NCBI GenBank assembly: GCA_947306375.1 | Contig: CAMZGJ010000008.1 | Location: 1 to 15,788, forward strand | Source of the DNA: an uncultured Spirochaetales bacterium | GTDB taxonomy: Bacteria; Spirochaetota; Spirochaetia; Sphaerochaetales; Sphaerochaetaceae | Length of the DNA: 15,788 nucleotides | Reading direction: 5' to 3' | Part shown: piece after piece, positions 1-6,998 of the stretch | How the letters are laid out: each line of letters opens with the position of its first letter | How positions within the stretch are numbered: position 1 is the stretch's first letter | The notes under the pieces: generated by a model | What the model saw: the letters and a program-made list of their open reading frames with translations, nothing else | Database searches by the model: none | Told to the model about the DNA's origin: nothing | Program-made: the position numbers and the translations under genes

Positions 1-1
1 T

Positions 2-370
2 GACTTAAATCCGGAACAAAACAGAAAGATTCTCATAGACTTTACCTGGAAGCTCATTCAGATAAGCGGTCTTGCCACTGACCTTAAAACATGTCCGTCC
101 TGTGAAAAAACTTATGCAGACAATGAGACTCTATTCTTCTCAACTCAGATGAACACGCCGGTGTGCAGAACATGTGCGGATACGGACAGGCTCTTTCTAA
201 TGCCGGGCTCACGCAAATACCTGCAGTACACCCTCCCGCTGAGCATTGAGGAGGCTTTTGAGGTGGAGCTTTATGAGAGCAACCAGATAAGACTCAGGGA
301 CTTTCTGCTGGGATGGATTTCCCTCTTTGCACAGGGACCTCTTAAGACGGTCCGCTCAGGCCTTCTTTAA
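2..370 (+). CDS. recO: DNA repair protein RecO, C-terminal part (5' end outside window)
   Basis: The open frame enters from the left edge and ends at a TAA at 368-370, giving 122 residues with no start in view. It shows a four-cysteine zinc site: CPSC (about residues 33-36) and CRTC (about 57-60), in the spacing typical of the RecO C-terminal helical domain. An upstream helix reads like the RecO segment before the zinc finger (FTWKLIQISGLATDL). RecO loads RecA onto SSB-coated single-stranded DNA with RecR in the RecFOR pathway. The ATG at 149 lies inside the zinc finger, so it is not the true start. The gene converges on the DUF4105 gene and their last 15 bp overlap. The family call rests on the zinc finger and the flanking helices, as the OB-fold is not in the window. 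Confidence 0.82.
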   Translation, partial: DLNPEQNRKILIDFTWKLIQISGLATDLKTCPSCEKTYADNETLFFSTQMNTPVCRTCADTDRLFLMPGSRKYLQYTLPLSIEEAFEVELYESNQIRLRDFLLGWISLFAQGPLKTVRSGLL

Positions 371-1615
371 AACACTTTTCCTGTAAACAAGAATATTCAC
401 GGCAACAAGAGGCACAAGGAACAGAATCTGCGCCGCGTTCTGCTGGTACATAATGCCGGGAAGAACAAGCTTCAGAAGAACCAGAAGCGCAAGAACACAG
501 CCTTCCGAGTACCAGATTTTCAGAAGTGCCCTGCAGTGTTTTCTGCTGTTCAGAGAGAGCAGGGATATTATAAGAAGCAGGGGACTGTAGATAAGGATGT
601 TCTCGTTGCCCCAGGTCACATCATGTGTGGTGAAGACCATCATAAAGAAAAGAAGTGCCCCCAGAAGTCCCAGAACAAGGAAAACCAGGAAGGACAGGGC
701 GTTGAACACTCCGCGTGCACAGCGGAAGCAGAGAAGAAGTACGGCAGAGATGACAAGAGAAAGGGCCAGAGCCTTTAAAACCACTGATTTGGGCCTGTAC
801 TCATAAAAACCGTGCACCTCATCTGCAGAGCCGTAGGAAGAGGAAGTCTCAAAGCCCGGGTATTGCTCCACTGCGTAGAGCAGCCTGTCAGGCAGGTACA
901 TCTCAGACCAGAGTGAAGCGTCCTTGTTGTCTATGGAGCGCCCCTGCAGGAAGTCCATAATCCACTGGACAAAGGGGTTCACTCCGAAGACAACGGAGTT
1001 CCACTCCCTGAATGTGTGACCCTTTATACTGCGGGCCCAGGTCTCAAAATCTCCGTCTGATACAAAATTGAGAAGATCACGCACACGGGTTGCGCAGTTG
1101 TCCCGGTAGTAGTGGTAAAGGTATGTGTTAGCCGGCGGCCGGGCGTTGGTCAGCAGGAAGTCCGCAACTGCCTTTTTCTTCTCCGGAGTCAGGTTAAGAA
1201 GCACCTGTGAGACAACCCTGTTTTCAGACTCATAGACCCATGTCTCGGCGTTTGTGTAGGAGGTGTCCAGCCTGTAGAGAAGACGGCCCATGGCAAAGTT
1301 TGAAAAGTATTTCTCATCAAAGGAAAAGTAGCCGTAGTTGAAGCTTATGCTGTCATAGCCGGGGCATGAAACCGCAACTGCAGAGTGCCCGAACCACTCA
1401 TAGATTCTCCTGCCCGGGCCTACGGTAACAAGGCCTATGCCGGAGTTCTCCCAGAAGTGCATGTCATCTGAAGAAAGCTCCTTCTCGCGGTAGTTCTCAC
1501 TCAGAAATGAAACCGAAGCGCTTCCGTCCGTGGGCGTGCCTAAGGACGCTCCGAAAAGCGGAAGGGCGGCTGAGAGGAGGACAATCAGGGCAAGAAACAA
1601 TGCAGTGCGCTTCAT
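356..1615 (-). CDS. DUF4105 / Lnb N-terminal periplasmic domain membrane protein
   Basis: A 419-residue envelope protein. Residues 1-23 are a signal peptide or anchor. Residues about 55-270 form a periplasmic domain with FGHSAV (His77), the aromatic segment NYGYFSF (about 93-99), and DNCATRVRD (Cys174). The Cys/His pair is the presumed thiol active site of the DUF4105 family. Residue His331, in a THDVTW...NEN segment, matches a conserved patch in the membrane part of the family. About five transmembrane helices follow (near 278-298, 303-328, 338-356, 371-389, 393-411). DUF4105 is now also called the Lnb N-terminal periplasmic domain, after a Bacteroides protein reported to N-acylate lipoproteins. 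A role in lipoprotein maturation here is an inference by family. The ATG at 1615 has AGGAG seven bases upstream. The gene sits 8 bp after recJ, so the two are probably cotranscribed. Confidence 0.72.
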   Translation of the reverse strand: MKRTALFLALIVLLSAALPLFGASLGTPTDGSASVSFLSENYREKELSSDDMHFWENSGIGLVTVGPGRRIYEWFGHSAVAVSCPGYDSISFNYGYFSFDEKYFSNFAMGRLLYRLDTSYTNAETWVYESENRVVSQVLLNLTPEKKKAVADFLLTNARPPANTYLYHYYRDNCATRVRDLLNFVSDGDFETWARSIKGHTFREWNSVVFGVNPFVQWIMDFLQGRSIDNKDASLWSEMYLPDRLLYAVEQYPGFETSSSYGSADEVHGFYEYRPKSVVLKALALSLVISAVLLLCFRCARGVFNALSFLVFLVLGLLGALLFFMMVFTTHDVTWGNENILIYSPLLLIISLLSLNSRKHCRALLKIWYSEGCVLALLVLLKLVLPGIMYQQNAAQILFLVPLVAVNILVYRKSVLKKA

Positions 1616-1623
1616 CTTTTCTC

Positions 1624-3753
1624 CTACATCCTGGTTTTGATGTCACAAATTGTCAACTGGATGCTCTCCATGTTGCGGTAGTTGTTCCTGCCGACCCTGA
1701 AGACCGCATCCACAATGGAGCCGTCATAGAAATCCCTGCCTGCACGCCGGCCGCAGGACCAGAACACACACGGCCACTTGAAGGACCCGAAGCTCAGGGT
1801 AAAGCGTGCATGCGCGTTGCCCGGGTCCTTCTGGTTCTCCATGGTTGCCATATTTTCAATCCTGGCACCCTCAATCATGAACTGAATCTGGTTGTTCATC
1901 TCCCCGTAGGGCTCAAAGCGCTCGGCAATGCCCATAATCTCCGGCGTCAGGTCATCCTTGCCCAGCACCGCATCAATCTCAAGCACCTCCTCGTCCGCCT
2001 CATCCGGGATATCCAGCCAGTCTACATCCTCAGAAATCCGGATGCAGAGCTCATCCGCCCTGTCGGGCGATATAGAGAACCCGCCGGCAAACGCGTGACC
2101 GCCGAAGTCCTCAAACAGGTCTGCATAACGGCTCAGAAAATCATGACAGTTGAATGTTTTGGGGCTTCTCATGGAGCCCATGCACCTTCCGTCCTTTGTC
2201 TGGGTCATGACCAGAGAGGGGGCATTGAAGTACTTCTGCAGCCTTGTGGCAAAGATTCCGGTAATTCCCCTGGGAATGCTGTTGTCCCGCACAAGGACAA
2301 ACTTTGAGCCGAACTGCTCGTAGGATTTTCCTGCGTTGGGCAGCAGCCTGTCCCACAGGTCCTCGCCAAGTTTCTTCCTGTCCCGGTTAAGTTCAATGAG
2401 CCTTGCGGCGTAGGGGTAGGCTTCCTCCCTTGTCTCACAGAGCAGCATGTTCACCGCAGTCTGGGGCTCTCCCATCCTGCCGGATGCGTTCATGTAAGGT
2501 GAAATCTGCCATCCTATGTCTGTGGCGGAAAGCTTTTTGCCAAGAAGCTTCTGCAGTCCCAGGAAGGGCAGCATTGAGATTCTGCTTCCTTCCTCCATCT
2601 GCTTCAGACCGTTTTTAACAAAGATGCGGTTCTCATCCAGCATGGGCATAAGGTCGCTGACAGTGCCTATGGCAACAAGATCCGTAAGCTTTGCATAGTC
2701 TCTGTAGAGAGACGGATATTTGAGTCTTACAAAGGCGCAGAACAGACCGGTGAGGGTGTCCAGCTCCGAGTGTGTCTGAGAATAAAGGGCAAAGCGGCTG
2801 TGGGTGCTCAGGTCAAAGAGGGATTTTCCCTTTACAGAGGGCATGAGGCTCTCAAACTGGGGCCTCAGGTCCACAAGGTTTATCTCAGCCTTGGGGAAGG
2901 CCTTTTTCAGCTGGTTCATCTCCGTTGCGCTGTCCAGAACCATGACCGGAAGGCCGCAGTTGAGGAACCGGAGGAGCCTGCTGTTCTCCTGGGGAAGAAT
3001 TCCGGGAACAACTTCCTCGCAGATTCTGTCCGTTACAAGCAGGTTCTCCATGACGCAGGCCTCAATCACAACGGTCTGGTTTCCCGGGTAGGCGTGCAGC
3101 AGCAGAAAACGCTCCCTGTACAGGTCCGTGCGGGCAAACCTCAGGGCCCAGATGCACTTTGCCGCAACTCCCACACCGGCAAGACCGGAGAACGGATATC
3201 CGCAGCCCTCGACCTTTGGGTTGATTATGGCATGAGCCGGGGGAAGAACCTCAGAGGCAATGTGGTGGTCTGTCACCAGGAAATCCAGGCCCTTCTTACG
3301 GGCATACTCAATCTCATCGACTGCGGAGATTCCGCAGTCAACCGTAACGGCAAGGGTAATCCCGTCAGCCACCGCGTCGTCAATGTTCTGTTTTGTCACT
3401 CCGTAGGGCTCATCCTCAAGCGGGACCTTCCATGTCACGTCCAGGCCCATCTGCCTGAGCTCAGTGACCATGAGGGCCGTTGACGTTATTCCGTCAACGT
3501 CCCTGTCTCCGAAGATAATAACCTTTTCACCTTCCTCCGCAGCGCCCGTTATCCTGTCACAGAATAGTTCCATATCTTCAAATAGGAAGGGGTTGTGAAG
3601 AAAGGATATGTCCTTTTCAAGAAAGAACTTGACTTCTTCTTTCTCTGTAATGCCGCGTCCGGCCAGTATGCGTGCGGACACCCGGTCCAATGCATACCGT
3701 TCCTGAAGCATCCTCATGCTCTCAAAGGATGCATCGCTTGTTTTCCATTTCAT
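1624..3753 (-). CDS. recJ: single-stranded-DNA-specific 5'-3' exonuclease RecJ, with large insertion
   Basis: A 709-residue DHH-family nuclease. It degrades single-stranded DNA 5' to 3' and prepares ends for RecFOR recombination and mismatch repair. Metal-site motifs are in order: FGDRDVDG (81-88), VDCG (138-141), DHH (162-164), GLAGVGVA (190-197), VAIGTVSDLMPM (360-371) and NASGRMG (422-428). The DHHA1 nucleic-acid-binding motif GGHAFAGG is at 551-558, with an OB-like tail after about 590. Between GLAGVGVA and VAIGTVSD lie about 160 residues; in E. coli RecJ (577 aa) this interval is only some 45. That inserted block explains much of the extra length. Motif I has Arg84 where Tyr or Phe is usual, but all three aspartates remain. 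The ATG at 3753 has only a weak GAGAAG 11 bases upstream. It is the first gene of a unit with the DUF4105 gene. Confidence 0.93.
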   Translation of the reverse strand: MKWKTSDASFESMRMLQERYALDRVSARILAGRGITEKEEVKFFLEKDISFLHNPFLFEDMELFCDRITGAAEEGEKVIIFGDRDVDGITSTALMVTELRQMGLDVTWKVPLEDEPYGVTKQNIDDAVADGITLAVTVDCGISAVDEIEYARKKGLDFLVTDHHIASEVLPPAHAIINPKVEGCGYPFSGLAGVGVAAKCIWALRFARTDLYRERFLLLHAYPGNQTVVIEACVMENLLVTDRICEEVVPGILPQENSRLLRFLNCGLPVMVLDSATEMNQLKKAFPKAEINLVDLRPQFESLMPSVKGKSLFDLSTHSRFALYSQTHSELDTLTGLFCAFVRLKYPSLYRDYAKLTDLVAIGTVSDLMPMLDENRIFVKNGLKQMEEGSRISMLPFLGLQKLLGKKLSATDIGWQISPYMNASGRMGEPQTAVNMLLCETREEAYPYAARLIELNRDRKKLGEDLWDRLLPNAGKSYEQFGSKFVLVRDNSIPRGITGIFATRLQKYFNAPSLVMTQTKDGRCMGSMRSPKTFNCHDFLSRYADLFEDFGGHAFAGGFSISPDRADELCIRISEDVDWLDIPDEADEEVLEIDAVLGKDDLTPEIMGIAERFEPYGEMNNQIQFMIEGARIENMATMENQKDPGNAHARFTLSFGSFKWPCVFWSCGRRAGRDFYDGSIVDAVFRVGRNNYRNMESIQLTICDIKTRM

Positions 3754-3789
3754 CTGTCAAAAATCTTCTCTATATTTATAAAAATAAAA

Positions 3790-3827
3790 ACCGTGTAAGT
3801 ATGTTAAGGATAAAACAATTACACGGT
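3790..3827. repeat. perfect 9-bp inverted repeat between recJ and the broken VUT gene
   Basis: ACCGTGTAA (3790-3798) and TTACACGGT (3819-3827) are exact reverse complements separated by 20 bp. The repeat lies in the 136-bp divergent spacer between recJ (-) and the VUT-family gene (+). It could be an operator half-site pair or a stem in the 5' leader. Just downstream are two further mutually exclusive short stems: AACAA/TTGTT (3834-3838 with 3846-3850) and TGAGG/CCTCA (3839-3843 with 3864-3868). There is no T-run after any of them, so a terminator is unlikely. Confidence 0.5.
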
Positions 3828-3853
3828 GCTTGCAACAATGAGGGGTTGTTCAC

Positions 3854-3883
3854 TGTACACTTTCCTCATTTGTCTGATAGTAT
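3854..3883 (+). promoter_or_regulatory. possible promoter placing the VUT start codon at or near +1
   Basis: TGTACA (3854-3859) and TAGTAT (3878-3883) are separated by 18 bp, each matching 4 of 6 consensus sigma-70 positions. The -10 box ends 6 bp before the ATG at 3890, and there is no Shine-Dalgarno sequence between them. This would give a leaderless transcript. If so, the inverted repeat at 3790-3827 lies upstream of the promoter and would be a protein-binding site and not an RNA leader. The match is weak. Confidence 0.28.
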
Positions 3884-3889
3884 TGCCTC

Positions 3890-4543
3890 ATGCTTACGAA
3901 AACATCCCGAAGAGACATAATCTACGCCCTCTACATAACCTTCATGGTTCTTGTGAACACCATAGGAACCAAGATCATCTCACTGGGCGGGGTACGCGTT
4001 TCTGTGGGAATCTTTTTCATGCCGGTGCTCTTTGTGGCAACAGACATAGTGGGGGAGGTCTACGGGGAAAAAGAGACCCGGACTTTTGTTCACATCTCAA
4101 TTGCCATGCTGGTCATCCTTGTGATAATGATGAACATCTGCATAGCAATTCCGCCCAACGAGAACTGGCCCTACCAGGAGCAGTACAGGCTGATTTTCAG
4201 CAGTTCCTCAAGGATGACGATTGCCAGCCTTGTCAGTTTTGCGGTAAGCCAGAGCCTGGACGTCAGGCTCTTTGCCCTGATCAAGAAGATTACGGGAGAG
4301 GGCAGGCTGTGGATCAGAAACAACGTTGCAACCATAGTCTGACAGTTCCTGGACACGGTGCTCTTTGAGTTCATTGCCTTCTACAAGCTCACACCCAAAT
4401 ACACCGTTTCATTCCTCTTCACGCTCATAATCCCGTACTGGTCTTTCAAGGTCCTCTTTGCCCTTCTGGACACACCTCTTTGCTATCTGGGGGTGAAGTG
4501 GCTGAAAAACGGCAGGGAAAAGGCACCGGACACGGGCCGTTGA
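3890..4543 (+). pseudogene. VUT/YhhQ-family queuosine precursor transporter gene interrupted by in-frame TGA
   Basis: The reading frame from ATG 3890 to TGA 4541-4543 would encode 217 codons, the usual length of the family. It is cut at codon 151 by TGA (4340-4342). The frame then continues without a shift into strongly family-like sequence, QFLDTVLFEFIAFYKL. Before the stop are hydrophobic helices and the family segment LFVATDIVGEVYG. E. coli YhhQ has a Gly followed by a xxxD motif at the stop position, and the intact paralogue at 8673-9401 has GQWVDN there. The TGA therefore replaces a conserved Gly codon, and GGA to TGA is one base change. The family imports queuosine precursors (preQ0, preQ1) across the inner membrane. 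Upstream in-frame TAG at 3878 makes 3890 the only start. Most likely a recent nonsense mutation; sequencing error or readthrough is possible. Both halves keep codon use like the neighbours. Confidence 0.85.
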
Positions 4544-4544
4544 T

Positions 4545-4573
4545 TTGCCTGTATCCTGATTTTTATGTAATAT
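4545..4573 (+). promoter_or_regulatory. predicted lon promoter giving a leaderless mRNA
   Basis: TTGCCT (4545-4550), a 17-bp spacer, then TAATAT (4568-4573) preceded by TG. The -10 box ends 7 bp before the lon ATG, so transcription would begin at about the A of the start codon. No purine-rich Shine-Dalgarno sequence occurs between 4543 and 4581, unlike most genes in this window. No heat-shock element (CIRCE-type) was seen nearby. Confidence 0.5.
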
Positions 4574-4580
4574 AAATCTC

Positions 4581-6998
4581 ATGGACAGCAACATAACCAA
4601 AGAAGCACTGCCTCAGCAGATTTTCATCATACCCATGCGCGGATGCCCGGTTTTCCCCGGCGTCTTCACAACCATAGAGGTCTCGGACCCCCTGGACGTT
4701 GATGTAGTGGGCTACTCCCGCAATTACAACGGCCTTGGCCTGCTGCTCCTCAGGACGGAGGACAAGCCGTCAGCGGAGCTGACTGCCGATGACTTTTACA
4801 GCGTGGGAACCTTTGTCAGAATCAAGAACCAGATAACCACGCTCTACGGCACAAAGAGCCTCTACATAGAGACCGTCAAGAGATTCAGAGTCCTTGAGAT
4901 GTTCTGTCACAAGGGCATAATCAGCGCCGAGGTTGAGTACATAGAGGAAGAGGCCCTCACACCGGTTGAGGACAAGGCATACCTCAGCGCTCTCCGCAAT
5001 GAGATTGCAAGGCGAGAGGACCGCTCGGCCCTTCTGGACAATCTGAAGTTCAATGCAACAAACATCCAGGAAGCCGTAAGGCTTGCAGACTACCTTGCCG
5101 GCATGGTTGTTCCCCGTGAGGACCAGCAGTCCTTCCTTGAAACCCTTGACGCAAAGCAGAGGATAATGAAGGTCCTTGCAGTTCTGAAGCAGGAGTTCAC
5201 CGTGCAGAAGATGCATGATGAGATTCAGACGGAAGTCAACCGCAAGATGGAGAAGCACCAGCGCGAGTACTACCTGCGTGAGGAGCTCAAGACTGTCCGT
5301 GAGGAGCTTAAGAAACTCTCCAGAGGCGAGGATGCGGACGACGAACTCAGGGAACTGACCGAGGAGGACATTGTCCGGGGTCTGACGGGTCAGACAAAGG
5401 CCAAGCCCAAACTCATAGACAGACTGAACGCGCTTAACCTTGAGGGGGAGGCCGCGGAGACCGTGTGGGCGGAGTACCAGAGACTTGATGACATTGAGCC
5501 CTCAAGTGCCGAATACGCCATAATCAGAACCTACCTTGAGACCATTGCGGACCTTCCGTGGAACTCCTTCAGCAATGACGATTTCTCAATAGAGGAAGCC
5601 TCAAAGATTCTTGAGGCGGACCACTACGGAATCAAGGACGTAAAGACCAGAATCCTGGAGTTCCTTGCCGTAAGACAGCTCAGAAACGACACCAAGGGTG
5701 CCATTGTCTGTCTTGTGGGCCCTCCGGGAACCGGAAAGACATCCGTTGGCATCTCAATTGCAAAGGCTCTTCACAAACAGTACTACCGCTTCAGCGTGGG
5801 CGGCATGCGTGATGAGGCTGAGATCAAGGGCCACAGAAGGACCTACATAGGAGCCATGCCCGGTCAGATAATAAAGGGTCTTAAGGTTACCAAGACCAAG
5901 AATCCGGTCTTTGTCATAGATGAGATTGACAAGATGGGCGCTTCCATCCAGGGAGATCCGGCCTCGGCTCTGCTTGAGGTCCTGGACCCTGAGCAGAACT
6001 CCGCATTCAGAGACCACTATCTTGATATCCCGTTTGACGTTTCCAACGTCCTTTTCATAGTGACCGCAAACACAACGGACACCATTCCCCAGCCCCTGCT
6101 GGACAGGATGGAGGTTATTGAGCTCAACGGTTACACGTCCGAGGAGAAGCTTCACATAGGAACCAAGTACCTTGTTCCCAAGAGCCGCTCAAGAAGCGGA
6201 CTTACGGCCAGGGACGTGAAGTACACGCCAAAGGTGCTTAAGATGATCGCCGAGCAGTATGCCCGCGAGGCGGGAGTCAGGAACTTTGAGAAGTCTCTTG
6301 ACCGTATCCACCGCAAGGTTGCCATGGAGATTGTGCGCAACAGGATGGATGTGAAGGAAGGGAAGGCTGAGATGGAAAGGCCCGTCAGGATAACCGAGGA
6401 GAAGGTCCTTGAGTATCTTGGCACGCCGCTGTTCCGCGAAGATGAGATTATCAGGGCCACAAAGCCCGGCATGTCAGTGGGTCTTGCCTGGACCAGCATG
6501 GGCGGAGACGTTCTTGCCGTTGAGGCCCAGCATATTCCCGGCAAGGGCAATCTCAAGCTCACAGGCCAGCTGGGAGACGTTATGAAGGAAAGCGCCAACA
6601 TTGCATTCAGCTACGTGCGTTCAATAAGCGAGCAGCACGGCGTGGATGTCTCCTGGTACACCACCCATGACATTCATCTCCATGTGCCTGAGGGCGCAAC
6701 ACCCAAGGACGGCCCGTCTGCAGGAATTACAATGGCAACTGCCATATACTCCCTTGTCACCGGCAAGGTTATGAAGCCGGATACGGCCATGACCGGAGAA
6801 CTGTCCCTGCTGGGCAAGGTAATGCCCATAGGAGGACTGAAGGAGAAGGTTCTTGCCGCAAAGCGCAACAAGGTTAAGACCATAATTATTCCCAAGCACA
6901 ACAAGAGAGATCTGGACAAGCTTGAGGACAATGTGAAAAAGGGTCTTACCTTCCGCCTTGTAGGGGATATGGAGGAGGTTCTGAGCCTTGTCTTCTGA
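4581..6998 (+). CDS. lon: ATP-dependent Lon protease (LonA type)
   Basis: An 805-residue cytoplasmic AAA+ serine protease that degrades misfolded and regulatory proteins as a hexamer. The N-terminal substrate-binding LON domain starts at about residue 14 (IFIIPMRGCPVFPG). It is followed by a charged helical linker (about 205-290) with EYYLREELKTVREEL. The AAA+ module has Walker A GPPGTGKT (380-387) and Walker B VFVIDEID (443-450). A later ANTTDTIPQPLLDRMEVIEL segment holds the sensor and arginine region. The protease domain has catalytic Ser713 in DGPSAG and Lys756 in GGLKEK. Their 43-residue separation equals that of S679 and K722 in E. coli Lon. Length is close to the E. coli 784. All catalytic residues are present. 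The gene follows the broken VUT gene by 37 bp but seems to have its own promoter, and it overlaps the next gene. Confidence 0.97.
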   Translation: MDSNITKEALPQQIFIIPMRGCPVFPGVFTTIEVSDPLDVDVVGYSRNYNGLGLLLLRTEDKPSAELTADDFYSVGTFVRIKNQITTLYGTKSLYIETVKRFRVLEMFCHKGIISAEVEYIEEEALTPVEDKAYLSALRNEIARREDRSALLDNLKFNATNIQEAVRLADYLAGMVVPREDQQSFLETLDAKQRIMKVLAVLKQEFTVQKMHDEIQTEVNRKMEKHQREYYLREELKTVREELKKLSRGEDADDELRELTEEDIVRGLTGQTKAKPKLIDRLNALNLEGEAAETVWAEYQRLDDIEPSSAEYAIIRTYLETIADLPWNSFSNDDFSIEEASKILEADHYGIKDVKTRILEFLAVRQLRNDTKGAIVCLVGPPGTGKTSVGISIAKALHKQYYRFSVGGMRDEAEIKGHRRTYIGAMPGQIIKGLKVTKTKNPVFVIDEIDKMGASIQGDPASALLEVLDPEQNSAFRDHYLDIPFDVSNVLFIVTANTTDTIPQPLLDRMEVIELNGYTSEEKLHIGTKYLVPKSRSRSGLTARDVKYTPKVLKMIAEQYAREAGVRNFEKSLDRIHRKVAMEIVRNRMDVKEGKAEMERPVRITEEKVLEYLGTPLFREDEIIRATKPGMSVGLAWTSMGGDVLAVEAQHIPGKGNLKLTGQLGDVMKESANIAFSYVRSISEQHGVDVSWYTTHDIHLHVPEGATPKDGPSAGITMATAIYSLVTGKVMKPDTAMTGELSLLGKVMPIGGLKEKVLAAKRNKVKTIIIPKHNKRDLDKLEDNVKKGLTFRLVGDMEEVLSLVF

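Noticed and set aside
1507..2307. 266-codon plus-strand frame opposite the DUF4105 and recJ genes
   Set aside because: It is antisense to two well-supported genes and has no recognisable motif or ribosome site.
3790..3889. preQ1-I riboswitch upstream of the VUT gene
   Set aside because: The short GGTTC-type stem with its ACACCC loop and A-rich CTAA tail was not found.
3826..4368. Long open frame in another phase over the VUT gene
   Set aside because: Its protein is His/Cys/Gln-rich with no helices or motifs, while the overlapping phase carries clear transporter sequence on both sides of the TGA.
4340..4410. Selenocysteine insertion at the TGA in the VUT gene
   Set aside because: The position is Gly in relatives, not Cys or Sec, and no convincing bSECIS-type stem-loop follows within 40 bases.
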